From: Petrosia ficiformis
Lineage: Eukaryota; Porifera; Demospongiae; Haplosclerida; Petrosiidae
NCBI GenBank assembly: GCA_947044365.1
Contig: OX345637.1
Coordinates: 124,001-188,000 of the forward strand
Reading direction: 5' to 3'
DNA: 64,000 nucleotides
In this document: positions 25,278 to 35,999 of the stretch, piece after piece
How positions within the stretch are numbered: the stretch's first letter is position 1
Layout: each line of letters begins with the position of its first letter
Notes under the pieces: model-generated
Databases searched by the model: none
The model's input: the letters and a program-made list of their open reading frames with translations, nothing else
What the model was told of the DNA's origin: nothing
Position numbers and translations under genes: made by a program

Positions 25278-27400
25278 CTATCATTCAATTTCCTCAAGTT
25301 ATCTGTTCAGTGAAACTCTATACTAGTTTCATCACAACAATAACTCTTAGTAGTTTAGTTAATTAACAATAATTAAGGTTAATTAACTATTCAGTATCAG
25401 GTTTGATACTATTGTTTAATACACTACCTACTCTCTGTGTTTTGTCTGTTTGTCTGTCAAACTGTCCGTCTTTCTATCTATCTATCATTCTATCTATCCA
25501 TCAATCTTATCGACCAATTTATTTCACTAGCCACAATACCACATTGTGCACACATCAAAGGCCACTCATTAATTAGTATTTTATGTAAATTGTATAGATT
25601 CTTAACAACAGGTTTATGATGAATATGATGTAATTAATTGATTAGTTATCATCAAATAATATGTTTTATATATCTCACAGGTATTTACTCTCTCCTATAT
25701 GCGCTAATATTCATTTGTCAAAAGCATGCATTCCTGTCATATACACCTCCGTTAATACCTTTGTCCTCTAATCCTTTCATCTATATACACCCATTTTACT
25801 CTCTATACTCCTCTCTTGTATATACACCCATTTCCCTCTCCTACATTTTCCATACTCTATCACGTTTTCTCATCTGATTATCCCTTCATTCCCTTCCTTC
25901 TTTTATACCTGTTTATTACCTCTTTCTATATGAGGAGTACGTGGGGAGGGAGATAATGATATATAGTGAATAACCAGAGGAGATGACAGGATAGGCAGAA
26001 TAGTAACAACAAAACGAAAGGATTATATAGAAAAGAAACATTTATCAAAGAAAGAAATATAAACAGAACTAGCCGAAAGACAAGACTAGATAGGTGGAGC
26101 CATTTATCAAGTGTATCATTCTTCATATTCCTTTCCGTTCTTCCCAGTACATGCATAGGTATCTTCCCCTCTTATTAAATTCCAGCTCTTCTTTTCACAT
26201 GGAAAATATTGTATTGTTCATACTCCTCTTTTCCTTACACATTGTTGTATATACACCCACTCATGTTTAATATGTATTTCCTCTATTGATGTATCATGCA
26301 ATATTCCTGGCATCAATCGTTTATAATGATATAATAACACCTATAGTCCTCTCTGTATCAACATGTTTAGCCTCAATAGTATTATATCAGTGACTATGAG
26401 TTTAATACTTTGCAAACACATCCCAATTTGATGATGTCATGATATAAATACATATATAAATACATTGTATTATTAATGTATTTAACACTGTATAATCATG
26501 ATGTGTTATAAAATATACAACATGTAGGTATGTATGTATGTGTGTGTACATACATACAATATGTGGTTAGACAGGAAGTCTACAATATTCTTTTATGTGT
26601 ATTACTGGGAAATTTTTTAAAATGCTTTCAGTATTTTTATAGTATATGTTATGTAAGTGTAAAGTTATATGTGTTCATGTATGTGTATGTACACATTTGG
26701 GTGTGTAATTGCATGCGTGCATTATTGATGTAATGTATGTATAGTACATGTAAAATATAACTGTGTTTTATGTACATGTATGATGTATGTACAAATAATA
26801 TATTTTATATTTGTGTATGCACATTTATACATGTAAGTACATACATGTACATACATTTATACAAGTACGTATGTACATACATGTACATACATGTATACAT
26901 ATATCAGTTGTGAATATCATAACAAATATGTGATCATGTATTGTAGACATACATTAATACACTGTAGATATAGTTATAGATATAGTTATTATGGTATGCA
27001 CATATGTATATACTTGTTTGTATATATGTATGTAGGTATGTGTACAATCACCAAAATATAATACAGTACAATAACAACTGTAATCATCACAATAGATACA
27101 CAATTATTAAGTATTGAGGTAACCCCTATTATATCACTATAAATTACTTGTAATTATTATTGTGCTTGATTAATTATTATACAATGTATGTCTCCATTTA
27201 TTGTCTGTGTTATTATAAGCCCTCAAATTTATTTCTAGTGTGTTAGAAAGTATGGATGTTCTCTGTTAAACTTCAGAAATAGTATGAAGTCATTGTAGAT
27301 GTTGTAAAGCATATTATATATTATATATATAGTATATGTATATGTATATAAACAATTATGTATATATATATAGTTGATAGTAGGTAGAAGTGACAAGAGT
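24500..27400. other. Gene-poor stretch
   Basis: Contains AT dinucleotide tracts (25215-25280), pyrimidine-rich DNA (about 25680-25920) and many TACATGTA palindromes (26750-27010). No exon with coding texture plus splice sites was found on either strand. Confidence 0.5.
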
Positions 27401-27535
27401 ATGGAAAGCTGTTTTCAACTACATGCTACAGTGATTATGGTGAGTCTGTTAAATGAGAAGAAAGTTGTTTATGCTGAGGACAGAAGAAAGTTCAAGAATT
27501 ATGCACAATGGCAGAGCAAAGAAGAATGGAAGTGA
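27401..27535 (+). CDS. Short open frame, 44 aa (doubtful)
   Basis: A frame from ATG to TGA starting MESCFQLHATVIMVSLLNEK and ending in a Lys/Glu-rich tail. Purine-rich, less AT-rich sequence makes it stand out locally. There is an internal GTGAGT after codon 13 that could be a splice donor. No family is recognised; it could be a transposon remnant. Confidence 0.15.
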   Translation: MESCFQLHATVIMVSLLNEKKVVYAEDRRKFKNYAQWQSKEEWK

Positions 27536-27959
27536 AGGAATGTATATGAAAAGCTAAAAGCTCTCAGGGAGATGTGATGATAGATGGAAAGATGTTCATT
27601 CAAGATAATGGTTAAAATAGGGTGTGATTTAATTTGTATAATTGTGTGATATTGTTAGCTATTATTAGAACATACGTTATATGTAGTGTAGTTGTTAAGT
27701 GTGGGATGAGTGTTGTATTTACAACAACCACAGTGTGCACTTCCTAGTGTGCAAATAAATAACACTATATACATAATTGATTATGGAATTTAGTGTATTG
27801 GCCACTCCTAATTCATTTTAAGGGGAAAGCTCACATTATACTTTACACTTAATTAAAACTAACTTACATTAAATTAATGATCTGAATTTATGAAGATCAA
27901 TATCAAGAAATCACATTTGTTTGACTTCTTTTCTATTAGCTTTGTTTCCCTTTTTTGCT

Positions 27960-28140
27960 TGTCTGCTTTGGAGCTGAAAGTCACTTGTTTGACCTGTGCA
28001 TTGTTACTTTTCCCTTTTTTTATAATAATGTTTGTTTGCTCATATTCTTTGGAGTTGAAGGTCCCTGCTTTAAATCATGTTCTGATACTTTTTTCCATTG
28101 TCTACAGTTAGTATGATTTGGAGTTAAAGGTCCCTCAGTC
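27960..28140. repeat. Degenerate tandem repeat, three units
   Basis: The motif TTTGGAGTTGAAGGTCCC and variants occurs near 27968, 28050 and 28118, each embedded in similar T-rich sequence. Spacing is about 70-80 bp. Confidence 0.5.
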
Positions 28141-28517
28141 AGCTTCTACTCTTTCATCTTTATTTGTTTTGTCATCTCCATACATATCCACGTGCTATTT
28201 CAGCCACATTCTAAAACTTCCTAGCCTTGCTTCCACATTGCATTTCCTCTGTACAATATAATTATTAACTATTAATAATTTAATATATATAATGATGATT
28301 CTACAATGTGGCTCTTGAGTATTAATGTATTGTAATTATACATTTAACTATCATGTCATGTATACATACACATGTATGTCCACAATAATCAGTTATTATT
28401 ATTTAATTTCTGCTTGTTCTGGTTATATGTAACTACACAATATCCACATTCCATTTAGTTGTAGTTATTATAGTAGACTTATACATGTATATTACAGTAT
28501 AGATATCTATTGATTAT

Positions 28518-28560
<43 letters not shown>
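28518..28560. repeat. (AT)n tract
   Basis: An uninterrupted run of TA dinucleotides. Confidence 0.95.
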
Positions 28561-28649
28561 CATGCTACCATGGCAACCGTTTGATGTGGTTAGGTCTTAT
28601 ATTTTTGTATATAGACCTGTGAATCTTTAATCTATCAGCATACAATATA

Positions 28650-28815
28650 TTGTATATAGTACACTTACAGTTCTTATATAAAACAATATAAAACCTTGGT
28701 TTAGTGTCCTCGGATGTGATATAGCCCTCGCAGGCTCGGGCTATATCACATCCTTGGACACTAAACCTCGGGTCTATATTTTTGTATATAAGACCTGTAA
28801 GTGTACTATATATAT
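28650..28815. repeat. Foldback palindrome 1
   Basis: Two arms of about 80 bp are near-perfect reverse complements around a centre at about 28733 (loop sequence CTCGCAGGCTCG). The inner arm includes GGATGTGATATAGCCC and the outer arm CTTACAG-TTCTTATATA versus TATATAAG-ACCTGTAAG. A partial copy of the outer arm occurs just upstream at about 28583-28612. Confidence 0.8.
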
Positions 28816-28929
28816 TACATATAGACTCACTCTCCCATTACATTGTAGTAATGATTAAATTAGTAATGTTGCTAATACATGTACAGGTATATGTATATAT
28901 AGCCTGAACCCAATCCTACTGATCTAATA

Positions 28930-29700
28930 TGTATGTGTACACATTGACTAACTCTGACATTAGTAATACTTAAGCAGTCACTGATCTATTCATTATACAT
29001 GTACATGTATGTGTACATGTACATGTATGCATTGACTCATTCCATGCATCAGTAGTCCCACTAGTACTTAAACATTGACTAATCTATTCATTATACATTT
29101 ATGTATTCCACCATTAGTAGTCCCACTAGTACTTAAACATTGACTAATCTATTCATTATACATTTATGTATTCCACCCATTAGTAGTCCCACTAGTACTT
29201 AAACATTGACTGATCTATTCATTATACATTTATGTATTCCACCCATTAGTAGTCCCACTAGTACTTAAACATTGACTAATCTATTCATTATACATTTATA
29301 TATTCCACCCATTAGTAGTCCCACTAGTACTTAAACATTGACTAATCTATTCATTATACATTTATATATTCCATCCATTAGTAGTCCCACTAGTACTTAA
29401 ACATTGACTAATCTATTCATTATACATTTATATATTCCACCCATTAGTAATCCCACTAGTACTTAAACATTGACTAATCTATTCATTATACATTTATATA
29501 TTCCATCCATTAGTAGTCCCACTAGTACTTAAACATTGACTAATCTATTCATTATACATTTATATATTCCACCCATTAGTAATCCCACTAGTACTTAAAC
29601 ATTGACTAATCTATTCATTATACATTTATATATTCCACCCATTAGTAGTCCCACTAGTACTTAAACATTGACTGATCTATTAACTATACATGTATTCCAC
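28930..29700. repeat. Minisatellite, unit about 60-67 bp, about 10 good copies
   Basis: The motif CCCACTAGTACTTAAACATT recurs ten times from about 29058 to 29660 with ACTAATCTATTCATTATAC between copies; degenerate copies extend back to about 28930. Part of the unit (CCACCCATTAGTAATCC plus CTAGTAC) is nearly identical to the coding end of the TMX1-like exon at 29934-29812 just to the right. Confidence 0.9.
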
Positions 29701-29811
29701 CCATCAGTAGTATTTACATGTATTCATTGTACATGTACATGTATATGTATGTATAAACTTACCCCATCCCTTAGGAACAGTTACATACACATTTATATAG
29801 CATGTATATAT

Positions 29812-32693
29812 TTATATGAATGGTAGACTAACCCCACCCATTAGTAATCCAGCTAGTACTGTTACTCCTGCAATTGCAACAAATATACCCCATGTAGGGA
29901 GATTGTATTCTTTCCTGAGGTAATCTTCAATAACCTGTAATATAATAGATAAGGGTTACATAATAATCAGTGTATTAATTGTATTTAAATAATCAGTTAA
30001 TTGTATAATTAAAAGATATGAACATCACAACTCTAATACACATTACTAACAGTCATGACAGATAGAAATAGAATCATTGGAATAGATAGATAAAACTATA
30101 TAATTATATATATATATATGTACATAGTACATGTACATACCTGTGCATGACGTGAGAATACAAAGAAGTATCCAACGATTCTCATACTATAGGATGATTA
30201 TACATGTAATTATAATTTAGTAAAAAGGAGTTTTTAAAATACTTGTGAAATATCTTGTATTCAATACTATATACTATAAATCAATTATTCTCAACAAACT
30301 GTTTTAGACTACAATTATATACCAATATGAAGTCTGTCAATATCAATCATTTGTTGCACAAAATACTAAATAAAATCAATGCACATGTGTACCAGAACCT
30401 TAGCCACAAATATGACTGGATAACAAGAAATATTAAGACCGATAGAAAATAATTGCAGACAATAGTGACCATCATTGCAGAAAGCCGAGTACTTGATATT
30501 GCAGCAGTCGCCGCTACCTCAATTGTACTTAATTTCAAGAAGTGGTTCGATAGTGAAAGCCTTCAAACAAGAGGAGTTGTCATGTATTCATTTGTTACGA
30601 GAAGTCATCTGAAAGTTGTGAAATGGTAATCGTGAGTTAAAAAATTGTCATAAGTTGAAAAACTAAAAGGTTTAGAAAAAGCATATTATTATTTATATCC
30701 TCAGATCATTTGAAGTTACTGGCACATTAGTTGAGTGTTCATATGTTTCCTGGAAATCAAGAAATGCTCTAATTTGGTAAGACATGATACGAGGTGATTG
30801 TGATTATGAATTATTCATGAACTCACTGTAATGAAGTAGGGCTGCTGTACCATGGAATGGGATCAGATTTGACCCAATTCCCATTTTCAACATAATTTTG
30901 TAAACCTTCCAAACTTCTATCATTACTAGTGTATTCTCTGACCTCACCATCTTTAATACTGTGATCATTAATAAACATAATGTTCAATAAATAGTTACAT
31001 GTATAGGATATATAATAGATCGTTTGGTGAATAGGATAATCCATACACAGTATAAAAGCTGTAACAAAAATCTATCTACTGGTGATCAATGTACAGAGCT
31101 ATTGGTATAATGATATTCAATATCAGAGGTCTGGAAGTGCAAAAGGATCTTCCTGGTGAATTATGTGCAATATATATACTTAGTTAAAAGAAAATCAAGG
31201 ACAGACAAACAGGGAACATTATTTTTTTATATGGAAATAATTACGTATTGTGTAGAAATGTAGATGTATGTATACATAAACAAGTCCCTCAATACTTAAT
31301 GTAAATAAATGGCTGGGTTCATGGATGAAGAAATATACATGATAGGATGGATGAATGGAGCAGTATATTGTAGATAATGATTGCATGATTAATACATGTG
31401 CATGTACATGTACATGTATATAACAATTGAATGAATATCATTTGAAAGGTAGGTGAGTATTAATAGACTATATTTGAGGGGAGGAATGATGCATATATAT
31501 GTATATTATATAATCTCTTACTGTAGGATAGTTGGTAATTGTGAAATTATAAACTGTCCTGCTAAAACTAAGAGAGAGCAAAATAAAATATTAATGATAA
31601 TTACAGATTTGTTAAGAACCCTTAACAATGTATAACACAATCAATTAACTATTATTTATAAACACACTTGGTTCCTCAGTGACATCAACCTTTCCTATGT
31701 TGATGTCAGTATCTTCAGCCCAGCTACCATATTCCTCCCATACTGAAGCAAATGTCTGACAATATGGACACCAAGGAGCATAGCTTTGTGTAGATATGAG
31801 AAGGAAAAGAAAGAGGAGGGAAAAAATAACACAATGTAATATAGACAAAAATTACAAGAGACGCAGTAAAGAAACTAAGAAGAGTAAATTATGGATAAAT
31901 GTGGTAAAGGTAGGGTAGAATGACAGACTCCAGAAGGATTTAGTATAAGCTGAAATAGTGATTGATAATGACAGCCTTTGATACCAGTAGCCACTTTGAT
32001 TCTAGTCATCAAGTATTGCTCAAGAATTGAAACCAATATTACCACACCATTTTGTGGGTGTATTACTTGATGTTAGTTGTAGGCATCTTTTCTCTTCATC
32101 GTTTTGAATGAGATGATAGGGAGTATTTTGGTGTCCAGTTTCTGGTATATTGATAATATTAACCCTTTTGTAGCAAAATGAAGTTTGGTGTGTAACAAAA
32201 TAGTAAATATATATTCATGTTGTATTGGAAAAGGTTAATAATAATTGTTCTATAAATTGCGGGTATGGTTTATCATATTGTAAATACCAATATGATTTGA
32301 TAAAATAAGAATATTGGTAGTATCATTTTTTTGATAATATTGCTCGCCATTATTTGATGTCGTATAAAATAGTAATATTTACTTAATAAAAAATGAAAAG
32401 CACGTCTTAGCGCTTATGCATTTCAGTACTCAATTAGTACTGGTGTCATGGATGTCAACACTGATTCCCCAAGCACTAGGTATTGTATAAAATGAACATT
32501 ACTTGTATTGCCCTTCACTAATGAAGCTGAACTTGAAAAGGAGGAGGGGCTATTTGAATTATTTATAAAAAACTTACAATTCCACCATCCATTCTCCAGT
32601 TAATAACTGATTCCAATTATCAGATGTAATAGTAACAACAGCTCCATTACAAGTCACGAGAGAGATAAGAAAGCATAAAATGAAGATAGCCAT
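29812..32693 (-). CDS. TMX1: TMX1-like thioredoxin-related transmembrane protein
   Basis: Exons 32693-32578, 31783-31668, 31561-31522 (40 bp), 30958-30827, 30186-30141 and 29934-29833 or to a stop at 29812 join in phase. A hydrophobic signal peptide (MAIFILCFLISLVTCNG) precedes a thioredoxin fold with NWNQLLTGEWMVEFYAPWC and the active site CPYC, followed by KVDVTE, the cis-Pro segment ISQLPTI and KDGEVREY, then a membrane span near the end. Order and spacing match TMX1/TMX4, ER membrane oxidoreductases acting on cysteine-containing membrane proteins. Human TMX1 has CPAC; CPYC is different. The last exon either runs to a stop at 29812 (about 190 aa, no cytosolic tail) or splices at a GTTAGT donor at 29832 to exons I could not find, because a minisatellite lies immediately downstream. 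Confidence 0.85.
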
Positions 32694-32749
32694 TTTATTT
32701 ATATAGGTGTGGTAATAACCAAACCTCTTTGTAGATTAATGTACACATT
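32694..32749. promoter_or_regulatory. Very short bidirectional promoter
   Basis: Only 56 bp separate the start codons of the divergent TMX1-like and B3GAT genes. Both genes have convincing first exons (signal peptide and signal anchor), so the transcription starts must lie within this interval or overlap the partner's first exon. Confidence 0.5.
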
Positions 32750-35518
32750 ATGATGAAGTATTTATTACTGGTATTTGTAAGTGGAGTCATTTTAATAACA
32801 TTCAATATCATAGCATTGAATATTTTATCACCAGGTGAGTGTTTATAATATATAACTTCATCAGTTCTACACCATGAAGGGTAGGTCTGTCTTAATTGTG
32901 TTTGCGGGTCCATCAAACTGCAAGTGAGGGGAAGTGTATGGTAAAACCCTACACAAACTAGTGACATGCATCCAAAATACAATGCGCCAATCAGAAACGG
33001 AAATGTCACGGTGGTTATTTGTCACCTGTGAGTTATTCATAACGTGCACAGTATCCATGCTGAGTGTTCATGTAGGTAAACATGTGGTTAAATCCAATAT
33101 ATCAGATTGCAGTAGGGGGATATAATATCCTGTCATGGTGGTACAAGCCTGTAATTGCAAGTTGAAAGAATGCTAACGTCTTTTCCCTATAATGGCTAGT
33201 AGTAGGCCTTAAGGTAACACGACAAAGGGAATGAAATGAAAATTGAAACTAAAGTAAAGTTTTAACGATAAAGACAGGAGGTATTCTAGCAAAGCCACAT
33301 GTAGATCTGTTGAGTAGTTTGGTCAGCTAGGAAATCATATGACATTAAACAAATCGGATGTGAAATGTAAAAGGATAGATAATGAAACATTTCAGGCTCT
33401 GAAAGGAAGAGAAAGAGACAATTAATTATTAATTAGAGATTTACCTTGATTGGACTTGTACCCACATTAACTATATTGCCTTTGTAAAACTGTAATGCAT
33501 AATAGATAGAAATAGATCTTGTTAAGAGATTTCTACACCAGTTTAAAGTCACATTGAAGAATGTAGATATGCTATTGTATGTGTATGTACATGTGTATAT
33601 CCATTTTCTAAGGGACATTGGATTGTGTTAATAAATATCAAGAATATGAGAGGAATATTCATTTATTGGAAGAAGAACTACAAACATTGAGATTTGAACT
33701 GAAAAGTGCCTGGAAGGCAATAGGAAAAGAATTTAGACATCATCAAGGAAGAGTGAAGGGAGAGACTGGTAATAAGAGTAAAGGAAAAACAGAAAGAGGA
33801 AATGAAACAAATGAAAATATTATTATTGATAATTACAGAACTAAATCTGACATAAATGTCCCACATATATATATGATCACACCAACATATGCTCGTTGGA
33901 CGCAGAAAGCTGACTTGACTCGTCTTTGTCAAACTTTAATGCATGTTGATAATCTAATATGGATAGTTGTTGAAGATTCTAATAATAAAACAGATCTTGT
34001 AAAGAGATTTCTTCAAAAGTGCAAAGTAAAGAGTGTACATTTGAATATCAGAACACCGGAAGCATTACAATTAGAGGTGAGTAGATAAACATCTTCCTGC
34101 ATGGTATACAGAATAAATAGCATGAATGGATGGATGGATGGATGGATAGATGGATGGATGGATGGATGGATTGGGATGATTGGAGATGGAAAGATGGATG
34201 GATGGATGGATAGATGGATGGATGGATTGGGATGATTGGGATGGAAAGATGGATGGATGGATGGATTGGGATGATTGGGATGGAAAGATGGATGGATGGA
34301 TGGATGGACTGGGATGATTGGGATGGAAAGATGGATGGATGGATTGGGATGATTGGGATGATTGGGATGGAAAGATGGATGGATGGACGGACAGATGACA
34401 AAACACCTTGAATGACGTTTTTAAAACTAGAATGAGGAACCAGTGTGGAAAAAAAGTCGTGGAGTTGAACAAAGAAATCTTGCATTAACATGGATAAGAG
34501 ATAATATCAGTATTAGAGAAAAGGGAATTGTTTATTTTGGAGATGATGATAACACTTATGATTTGGATCTATTTAATGAAATTAGACGTACTGACTATGT
34601 ATCAGTTTGGCCTGTTGGGATCTGTGGAGGATTGAGATGGGAAGGTCCTGTGTGTGAAAATGGGCATGTAAAATACTGGCACACGGCATGGGCAAAGAAT
34701 AGACCATTTCCAACAGACTTTGCAGGTACATCTACTTGTCTATCTACATGTATCTCTATCCATCCATCTTTTATCTGATCATCTATTCATTGATCACTTA
34801 ATCCGAATTAGTCCATCCTAGCAATACATCAATCTCTACAGTCATCTATCTTATATAATCTATGTATATTTCTATATAGGTTTTGCTATGAATATATCAT
34901 TGATAATACAACACAGAACAATAACTATAGACCCTCACTCTAAGATAGGTTGGGTTGAAAGTGATTTTCTCATTCAGTTTGTTAATCCCTCTGAAGTAAA
35001 GACTGGACCTAGTAACTGTATGAATGTAAGAGTATATTAGTAGAGGATGCATGGATGGATATATTGATGTATAATTGAATTCATGAATGAAAGATTGATT
35101 GATGGATAGATGGATGGAAAAACAGAATGATGGATGGATAGATAGATGGATGGATGGATGGATAGATGGATGAATGGATGGATGGATGGGTGGGTGAATG
35201 GGTGGATAGATGGACAAATGCACTCATGAATGCACAGACAGACGACACCTATGGATGATGGATAGATGTATGGCTACATTTGATGTAGCTACAGGTTTGT
35301 ATAGGTAGTAGTTGATAGTTGGATATTTTGATAGATAGATGTATAACTCTATCATACGACTTGTAATCCCTATATTGTATTGTAATCATTAATCACAAAT
35401 GTTTATCTTATGTTGTTAGGTATATGTATGGCATACTCGAACTGAAAAACCTAAAATGAGAGCAGAAGAGAAGCTATCAAATATTGGAAAACCTTCCAAT
35501 CCATTAATAGAAACGTAA
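32750..35518 (+). CDS. B3GAT: Beta-1,3-glucuronyltransferase (GT43), 362 aa
   Basis: Exons 32750-32834, 33613-34076, 34431-34725, 34880-35025 and 35420-35518 join in phase (1,089 nt). Residues 1-25 are a signal anchor ([18 protein letters not shown]), giving a type II Golgi protein. A coiled stem with many Lys/Glu follows, then the catalytic domain: [26 protein letters not shown], the manganese/UDP-binding [38 protein letters not shown] (probable catalytic Glu) and the C-terminal VWHTRTEKP. These match B3GAT1-3, which add glucuronic acid from UDP-GlcA to galactose; B3GAT3 completes the glycosaminoglycan linker. I cannot decide which paralogue without a tree. The gene is divergent from the TMX1-like gene. 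Confidence 0.93.
34120..34395. repeat. Minisatellite in B3GAT intron 2
   Basis: GGAT repeats alternate with a block TTGGGATGATTGGGATGG followed by AAAGAT; the block recurs about five times with unit length about 40-50 bp. It occupies most of the 354-bp intron. Confidence 0.9.
35040..35345. repeat. Degenerate (GGAT)n in B3GAT intron 4
   Basis: GGATGGATAGAT-type repeats fill the intron between exon 4 and the last exon. Confidence 0.8.
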
Positions 35519-35999
35519 TAGTTCGGTGTTCAATATAGTATTATCATTATTCATTACTGTAATAAATTATTTGTATCATACTGTGAAGATATGATGCGCC
35601 TGCCAGCGTATACATGTGAATAGAAACCGATTGCCTTTGGTGGTATAAATAGAAAACCACACCCAATGCTTACAACTGTACTGCAAACATTGTTGTATAT
35701 AATATGTGTTGTAATGTAGTAATAAAGAAGTATTGCTCAGTACCGGAAACGTCCAGTAGTGTTGGAACACTGAGCTGTAGGTTACCGTCAGCTCAAGACC
35801 TGGCCTGGCCCTCCACAGGGTGTTCATGCTATATTAAAATCAGAGACTTCATATTTGGATTAGTAAGTATCAGTCAATACTGAGTGTGTAAAGTGAAGTA
35901 ATGGCTACCACTTATAAACAATTTGAAATTACCACGTGGGTGTGTACATAGTTTATGAGACACACCCACAAATCTACATTTACTAAGATAGCAAGCAAG
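35519..35999. other. Intergenic, B3GAT 3' end to CLASRP 5' end
   Basis: 481 bp with no coding exon. A GC-richer stretch at 35720-35825 could be CLASRP promoter or a repeat remnant. Confidence 0.4.

Noticed and set aside
25926..26156. 76-codon hydrophobic minus-strand frame
   Set aside because: Hydrophobicity comes from a purine-rich plus strand; no partner exons, start context or similarity.
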